DNA of 9,722 bases from an uncultured Alphaproteobacteria bacterium (GTDB lineage: Bacteria; Pseudomonadota; Alphaproteobacteria; CAAHEQ01; UBA3637), in NCBI GenBank assembly GCA_944391545.1, contig CALXTZ010000049.1, forward strand, positions 1 to 9,722. Direction: 5' to 3'. How positions within the stretch are numbered: position 1 is the first letter of the stretch; every line of letters begins with the position of its first letter. Positions 5,995 to 9,722 of this stretch are shown in pieces. The position numbers and the translations under genes are program-made. The notes beneath the pieces were generated by a model. That model was given only the letters and a program-made list of their open reading frames with translations, made no database searches and was not told the DNA's origin.

Positions 5995-8424
5995 ATGGAA
6001 AACAAAGAAGATAAAACTCGCTCGGAAACCCCGGTTATACAAAAAGACGAAATGACGACGGTTCAACCGGAAACGCATCCTTTATTGCCGTTGCGCGATA
6101 TTGTCGTTTTTCCGCACATGGTCGTCCCTTTGTTTGTGGGACGGGAAAAATCCGTACGCGCGTTAGACAGTATTTTATCCCAAAACAAGCAATTGTTTTT
6201 GGTGGCACAGCGCGACCCGACCGTCGATGATCCGGAAATAAAGGATTTAAATACGGTCGGAACATTGGGAACGGTTTTACAATTGCTGCGCTTACCGGAC
6301 GGAACCATCAAAGTCTTGGTCGAAGGAACAACGCGCGCGCAATTGGAACAGGTTATTCAGGAAGATCCGTTCTTCAGCGTTACTTTAAAAGAGTACCGAG
6401 ACAAAGAAGAACAATCTCCCGAATTGGAAGCTTTGGCGCGGTCGGTCATGAACCAATTTGAACAATATGTCCGGCTCAATAAACGGTTACCACCGGAAGT
6501 ATTGGTTTCCGTTTCTCAAATCAAAGATCCGACGGATCTGGCCGATGCGATTGCCGCTCATTTAACGCTGAAACTGGCAGAAAAACAAAGCTTGCTGGAG
6601 ACGCAATCTTTAACAAAACGCCTTGAAATGATTTATACATTTATGGAAAAAGAAATGGGCGTCTTGAATGTCGAAAAGAAAATCCGCAAGCGCGTCAAAC
6701 GGCAAATGGAAAAAAGCCAAAAAGAATATTATTTGAATGAGCAGATGAAGGCTATTCAAAAAGAATTGGGCGACGGCGACGACGGCAGCGATTTAATTGA
6801 GTTGCAGGAAAAGATTGAAAAGACGTTCCTTCCCAAGGAAGTCAGGGAAAAGGCCAAAGGCGAATTGAAAAAACTGCGCATGATGGGTCCGATGTCGGCC
6901 GAAGCCAGCGTTATCCGCAATTATTTGGATTGGATTTTATCGCTGCCTTGGAAGAAAAAGACCGGCCGGAATGACATTGATTTGGTCAAAGCGCAAGAAA
7001 TTTTGGATGCGGATCACTTCGGTTTGGAAAAAGTCAAGGAAAGAATCATTGAATTTCTGGCGGTTCAAAAGAAATCAACGGACAACAAAGCGCCGATTTT
7101 ATGCCTTGTCGGCCCGCCGGGTGTCGGAAAAACATCGCTGGGTCAATCGATTGCCAAAGCGACCGGACGGCATTTTGTGCGTGCTTCGTTGGGCGGTATG
7201 CGTGATGAAGCGGAAATTCGCGGCCATCGCCGGACTTACATCGGAGCGATGCCGGGTAAAATCATTCAAAGCATGAAAAAGGCAAAAACGTTAAATACGT
7301 TATTCTTGTTGGATGAAATTGACAAGCTGGGAGCCGATTGGCGCGGAGACCCCTCTTCTGCTTTGCTGGAAGTCTTGGATCCGGAACAAAATGCGACATT
7401 TAACGACCATTATTTGGAAGTGGATTATGACTTGTCTCCGGTTATGTTCGTTACGACGGCAAATACATTGAAAATGCCGCGACCGCTGTTGGACAGAATG
7501 GAAGTCATTCAACTGTCCGGCTATACGGAAGATGAAAAAGTACAAATTGCTTTACGGCATTTGTTGCCCAAGCAAATGAAAGAAGCTTCTTTATCGGAAG
7601 CGGAATTTTCGGTGGACGAAAGCGCGATTCGGGGATTAATCCGGTTATACACGCGCGAGGCCGGCGTTCGGAATTTGGAGCGGGAAATTGCCAATTTGGC
7701 GCGTAAAGCCGTTAAAGAAATCATGATTGACAAAAAGGAAAAAGTCGTCATCACCGGCGAAAATCTGGAAAAATATGCCGGCGTTCCGCGGTACAGCTTC
7801 GGCGTTGCGGAACAAGAAGATCAAGTCGGCGTCACAACCGGTTTGGCTTGGACGGAAGTCGGCGGAGAAATTTTATCCATCGAAGCGGTTACCATGCCCG
7901 GCAAAGGCAATATTATTCTGACGGGGCAACTCGGCGATGTCATGAAAGAATCAATTGAAGCGGCTCGCTCTTATGTTCGGTCTCGGCATACGGCTTTCGG
8001 CATTCCGTCTTCGGTTTTTGAAAAAAGTGATATTCACGTTCACGTGCCGGAAGGTGCCACGCCGAAAGACGGTCCTTCTGCCGGTGTTGCCATGTGTACG
8101 TCTTTGGTTTCGGCCTTAACCGGCATTCCGGTTCGCAAAGACATTGCCATGACGGGAGAAATTACACTGCGCGGACGGGTTTTACCGATCGGCGGGTTAA
8201 AAGAAAAACTGCTGGCAGCCTTGCGCGGCGGATTAAAAACGGTTTTAATTCCGGAAGAAAACAAAAAGGATTTAAGCGAAATTCCGCAAAATGTCAAAGA
8301 CGGTTTGGAAATCATTCCGGTTTCGCATGTGGAAGAAGTTTTGCATAAAGCGTTAATTCGGGAACTGACGCCGTTGCCGATGGAACCGGCTGATGAACAA
8401 ATTTGTGCGCCGGCCATGAACTGA
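5995..8424 (+). CDS. lon: Lon ATP-dependent serine protease (LonA)
   Basis: An 809-residue LonA hexameric protease that degrades misfolded and regulatory proteins. The N-terminal substrate-binding domain begins with LPLRDIVVFPHMVVPLFVGR (31-50). A coiled-coil, Lys-rich region follows (about 205-300). Walker A is GPPGVGKT (373-380), Walker B LFLLDEID (436-443). The protease domain has the catalytic dyad Ser695 in DGPSAG and Lys738 in GGLKEK, spaced as in E. coli. The ATG at 5995 is chosen because GAAGGA overlaps the clpX stop 12 nt upstream. A longer in-frame TTG start at 5938 would lie inside clpX and add a non-conserved basic stretch. The 16-nt gap implies co-transcription with clpX. The converging SMR gene ends 75 nt downstream. 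Confidence 0.98.
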   Translation: MENKEDKTRSETPVIQKDEMTTVQPETHPLLPLRDIVVFPHMVVPLFVGREKSVRALDSILSQNKQLFLVAQRDPTVDDPEIKDLNTVGTLGTVLQLLRLPDGTIKVLVEGTTRAQLEQVIQEDPFFSVTLKEYRDKEEQSPELEALARSVMNQFEQYVRLNKRLPPEVLVSVSQIKDPTDLADAIAAHLTLKLAEKQSLLETQSLTKRLEMIYTFMEKEMGVLNVEKKIRKRVKRQMEKSQKEYYLNEQMKAIQKELGDGDDGSDLIELQEKIEKTFLPKEVREKAKGELKKLRMMGPMSAEASVIRNYLDWILSLPWKKKTGRNDIDLVKAQEILDADHFGLEKVKERIIEFLAVQKKSTDNKAPILCLVGPPGVGKTSLGQSIAKATGRHFVRASLGGMRDEAEIRGHRRTYIGAMPGKIIQSMKKAKTLNTLFLLDEIDKLGADWRGDPSSALLEVLDPEQNATFNDHYLEVDYDLSPVMFVTTANTLKMPRPLLDRMEVIQLSGYTEDEKVQIALRHLLPKQMKEASLSEAEFSVDESAIRGLIRLYTREAGVRNLEREIANLARKAVKEIMIDKKEKVVITGENLEKYAGVPRYSFGVAEQEDQVGVTTGLAWTEVGGEILSIEAVTMPGKGNIILTGQLGDVMKESIEAARSYVRSRHTAFGIPSSVFEKSDIHVHVPEGATPKDGPSAGVAMCTSLVSALTGIPVRKDIAMTGEITLRGRVLPIGGLKEKLLAALRGGLKTVLIPEENKKDLSEIPQNVKDGLEIIPVSHVEEVLHKALIRELTPLPMEPADEQICAPAMN

Positions 8425-8432
8425 TTTGTTTC

Positions 8433-8475
8433 GCCGTCTGTCAATCGGACAAACATAGGCTCAATTGCAGACGGC
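8433..8475. terminator. Long-stem hairpin between convergent lon and SMR genes
   Basis: GCCGTCTG-T-CAAT (8433-8445) pairs with ATTGCAGACGGC (8464-8475): 12 bp with one bulged T and an 18-nt loop. It lies between the lon stop and the stop of the convergent gene, where a shared bidirectional terminator is expected. No good U-run follows on either strand, so it may instead stabilise the 3' ends or work with Rho. Confidence 0.45.
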
Positions 8476-8499
8476 AAAGATTTCACGAGTCTATAAAAT

Positions 8500-8820
8500 T
8501 TAATGACCGTATTTCAGGCACATAACGCCCAAAATTATCAACGCAATTCCCAAAAAGCGGATAAGGGAAATCACATCATGAAAAAAAAGAATCCCTACGG
8601 TAAATGTACAACTTGCACCGATACCCGTCCAAACAGCGTAAGCTGTTCCAATGGGAATTGTCTTTTGCGCCATATATAAAAAGAATCCGCTTAAAATCAT
8701 TGCGACAACCGAAAAAACAATCCAACCGAATTTAACCGATGATATTTCCGTCATTTTTAACCCTACCGGCCAACCGACTTCAAACATCGCGGCGACAAAT
8801 AAATAAAACCACGCTGTCAT
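8500..8820 (-). CDS. Small multidrug resistance (SMR) transporter, SugE/Gdx-like
   Basis: A 106-residue inner-membrane protein with four hydrophobic segments (about 3-22, 32-50, 57-80 and 85-103), the usual SMR length and layout. Glu14 in FEVGWPVGLK is the essential proton- and substrate-binding acid of the family. GTAYAVWTGIGA (58-69) in segment 3 is the other family signature. The E-V-x-W-x-x-G-L-K pattern in segment 1 is closer to SugE/Gdx guanidinium exporters than to EmrE, so guanidinium or quaternary ammonium export by proton antiport is the best guess. It would act as an antiparallel homodimer, and no second SMR gene is adjacent. GGGAG lies about 10 nt before the ATG. A roughly 200-nt leader with terminator and small ORF precedes it. 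I could not match the leader to a known guanidine riboswitch. Confidence 0.9.
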   Translation of the reverse strand: MTAWFYLFVAAMFEVGWPVGLKMTEISSVKFGWIVFSVVAMILSGFFLYMAQKTIPIGTAYAVWTGIGASCTFTVGILFFHDVISLIRFLGIALIILGVMCLKYGH

Positions 8821-8849
8821 TTTAAATTTTCTCCCAATTCTTCAACATC

Positions 8850-8915
8850 TCATGTCATACTCAACAGGCCTTCCTGTCTTATATCAATAACCACGCCATT
8901 TTTATCCAACTTCAT
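8850..8915 (-). CDS. Small 21-codon ORF in the SMR leader, possible leader peptide
   Basis: ATG at 8915 (minus strand) opens a 21-codon frame ending in TGA at 8850-8852. The peptide begins MKLDKNGVVIDIRQ and ends EGLLSMT. It is preceded by AAAGGAG with a 6-nt gap, one of the best ribosome binding sites in the window. It stops 29 nt before the SMR start and follows directly after the leader terminator. The 3' half contains a small hairpin (ACAGG, 4 nt, CCTGT). It resembles no family that I recognise. It may be a translated leader that controls access to the SMR start, or simply a small protein made with it. Confidence 0.5.
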   Translation of the reverse strand: MKLDKNGVVIDIRQEGLLSMT

Positions 8916-8928
8916 AATATTCTCCTTT

Positions 8929-8989
8929 AAAAACAAAAAACACTATGGTTTTTCTGTCTTCTAAGGCCTAACGACAAAAAAACATAGTG
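8929..8989 (-). terminator. Strong intrinsic terminator inside the SMR leader
   Basis: On the minus strand CACTATG (complement of 8983-8989) pairs perfectly with CATAGTG (complement of 8941-8947). Above it the stem continues through U-rich/A-rich arms and GUC/GAC with small bulges to a loop containing AGGCCTT. Directly after come six T, one G and five T (complement of 8929-8940). It lies between the leader promoter and the SMR gene, so the gene can be reached only by read-through or antitermination, unless another promoter exists. It could alternatively be the 3' end of a separate small RNA of about 85 nt. Confidence 0.75.
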
Positions 8990-9017
8990 TCAAAATTTCT
9001 TACCCGGCGGTAAAGAT
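8929..9017 (-). ncRNA. Structured 5' leader or small RNA upstream of the SMR gene
   Basis: Predicted from the promoter at 9024-9051 to the terminator ending at 8929. The first element is a 5-bp hairpin TTACC-GCCG-GGTAA (complement of 9000-9013), then a short A/T linker, then the long terminator hairpin. This layout of promoter, small structured element, terminator and transporter gene is typical of a riboswitch or attenuator. I compared it by eye with what I remember of guanidine-I, -II and -III consensus motifs and found no convincing match. A free-standing small RNA is equally possible. Confidence 0.4.
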
Positions 9018-9023
9018 GCATTT

Positions 9024-9051
9024 ATTATATGAAGCATTTTTTTGTTGTCAA
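9024..9051 (-). promoter_or_regulatory. Consensus sigma70 promoter for the SMR leader
   Basis: On the minus strand a perfect TTGACA (complement of 9046-9051), a 16-bp spacer and a perfect TATAAT (complement of 9024-9029). Transcription would start near 9017. It is the strongest promoter match in the window. A promoter this strong followed quickly by a terminator suggests control by termination rather than by initiation. Confidence 0.8.
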
Positions 9052-9059
9052 ATAAAATT

Positions 9060-9300
9060 AAAGCTCGCCTGATTTCATGGGATTTTGGTTTTAAACTTTG
9101 TCAAAGGCGCCGTTCTGGATGATTGCGAATCCGAAACGAATCGTTTTCAACGAAGTAGATCAAAACCCGACTAACCCGTTGTATTTCATACGCTTATAGG
9201 GCTATTTACTACTTTCGAGAGCAAGAGAGTCGAAAACATCTCCTAAAAAAGGATTTTTGTCCACAAAAAAGCAGGAAAAGTCACAAAAATGAAGATTCTT
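9060..9300. other. Intergenic stretch with a stop-interrupted, protein-like frame
   Basis: No gene is assigned in these 240 nt between the divergent SMR and hup promoters. In the plus-strand frame that starts with ATG at 9077, stops fall at 9092-9094 (TAA), 9197-9199 (TAG) and 9290-9292 (TGA). The runs between them are open for 34 and 30 codons and look protein-like, for example FWMIANPKRIVFNEVDQNP and SRARESKTSPKKGF. Part of the opposite strand is open too (TIRFGFAIIQNGAFDKV). No ribosome binding site precedes any start. It may be a decayed gene end, a dispersed repeat or chance. A small hairpin TTTCGA/TCGAAA lies near 9216-9238. Confidence 0.35.
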
Positions 9301-9302
9301 TG

Positions 9303-9332
9303 TTGACATCGGTCAAAAAACCGTCATAACAT
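9303..9332 (+). promoter_or_regulatory. Candidate sigma70 promoter of hup
   Basis: A perfect TTGACA (9303-9308), an 18-bp spacer and TAACAT (9327-9332, 4 of 6). Transcription would start near 9339, giving a leader of about 50 nt. The spacer contains a short inverted repeat CGGT-CAAAAAA-ACCG. Confidence 0.6.
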
Positions 9333-9391
9333 GGATACGTGGCTGAAAAGAGCCAAAAAATAGGTATTAACATAAAAAAAGGAGTCCTATC

Positions 9392-9667
9392 GTGAATAAG
9401 AATGAATTGATTGCAGAAGTTGCAAAAAAAGCCGGTTTGTCCAAAACTGATGCGGGCAAAGCTGTTGATGCTTTCGTTGAAGTCGTTACAGGCGCTTTGA
9501 AAAAAGGCGGTGATGTTCGTTTGGTTGGTTTTGGTACATTCAAAGTAACAAAACGGGCTGCTTCTGAAGGCCACAATCCGCGTACAGGCGAAAAGATCAA
9601 AATTGCTGCTTCCAAACAACCGAAATTTACGGCTGGAAAAGGCTTGAAAGACGCTGTCAACAAATAA
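9392..9667 (+). CDS. hup: DNA-binding protein HU
   Basis: A 91-residue histone-like protein of the HU/IHF family, the usual length. It dimerises, binds and bends DNA without sequence preference and compacts the nucleoid. The helical half (1-46) begins MNKNELIAEVAKKAGLSK. The signature GFGTFKV (46-52) leads into the beta-arm, whose tip HNPRTG (61-66) carries the conserved Pro63 that intercalates into DNA. The C-terminal KFTAGKGLKDAVNK is typical. Conservation favours HU over IHF subunits. The start is GTG, supported by AAAGGAG 7 nt upstream and by the N-terminus matching HU. hup directly after lon is standard in Alphaproteobacteria. Here it has its own promoter and terminator and is separated from lon by the convergent SMR gene. 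Confidence 0.97.
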   Translation: MNKNELIAEVAKKAGLSKTDAGKAVDAFVEVVTGALKKGGDVRLVGFGTFKVTKRAASEGHNPRTGEKIKIAASKQPKFTAGKGLKDAVNK

Positions 9668-9691
9668 GATTTGTTGACTTTTGTTTTATAA

Positions 9692-9717
9692 AGGGCGGTC
9701 GGAAGGTCGCTCTTTTA
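9692..9717 (+). terminator. Rho-independent terminator of hup
   Basis: AGGGCGGTC (9692-9700) pairs with GGTCGCTCT (9705-9713) as a 9-bp stem with three G-U wobbles and a GGAA tetraloop, followed by TTT and ATAAT. It starts 24 nt after the hup stop. Confidence 0.8.
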
Positions 9718-9722
9718 TAATG

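Noticed and set aside
8821..9017. Assignment of the SMR leader to a known guanidine riboswitch
   Set aside because: The expected conserved motifs as I remember them (for example the paired ACGR-loop hairpins of class II) are not visible. Only a covariance search could settle it.
9119..9199. Short ORF starting at ATG 9119
   Set aside because: It has 26 codons, no ribosome binding site and no promoter placed for it. It is treated as part of the stop-interrupted frame.
1..9722. CRISPR array, insertion sequence, prophage or toxin-antitoxin module
   Set aside because: No regularly spaced repeats, transposase, integrase, terminal inverted repeats of an element or paired small toxin-antitoxin genes were seen.

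Overview
The window is chromosomal DNA from a bacterium, most likely an alphaproteobacterium with moderately AT-rich DNA. The basis is the gene order tig-clpP-clpX-lon-hup, which is classical for Alphaproteobacteria, together with a tRNA-Leu directly before tig and a clpX promoter that fits the alphaproteobacterial RpoH pattern (CTTG, 18 nt, CCTATAT). The species cannot be named from the sequence.

Layout. Positions 1-48 hold the first 16 codons of an unidentified leftward gene. Its upstream region has a perfect TTGACA followed by a run of 13 G (minus strand) and a weak -10, which looks like a length-variable promoter. Positions 219-518 (minus) encode a small DUF2934 protein with a histone H1-like Lys/Ala/Pro tail, followed by tandem terminators. 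Positions 636-2237 (minus) encode peptide chain release factor 3 (prfC). From 2476 rightwards run tRNA-Leu(UAG), trigger factor, ClpP, ClpX and Lon. After lon, a convergent small multidrug resistance (SMR) transporter lies on the minus strand at 8500-8820. Its roughly 200-nt leader has a consensus sigma70 promoter, a strong intrinsic terminator and a 21-codon ORF with a good ribosome binding site. The window ends with hup (HU protein, GTG start) and its terminator.

How the genes work together. Trigger factor receives nascent chains at the ribosome exit. ClpX unfolds substrates and feeds them into ClpP. Lon degrades misfolded and regulatory proteins on its own. The block is therefore a protein-quality-control cluster, and the heat-shock-type promoter before clpX would raise clpX and lon under stress independently of tig-clpP. 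prfC and the tRNA belong to translation. HU and the H1-like protein are both basic and probably bind DNA.

Most of the window is ordinary core genome. The parts worth a second look are the poly-G promoter at the left edge, the orphan attenuator-type leader with small ORF before the SMR gene, and an unexplained protein-like but stop-interrupted stretch between the SMR and hup promoters. I see no CRISPR array, intact mobile element, prophage or clear new multi-gene system.
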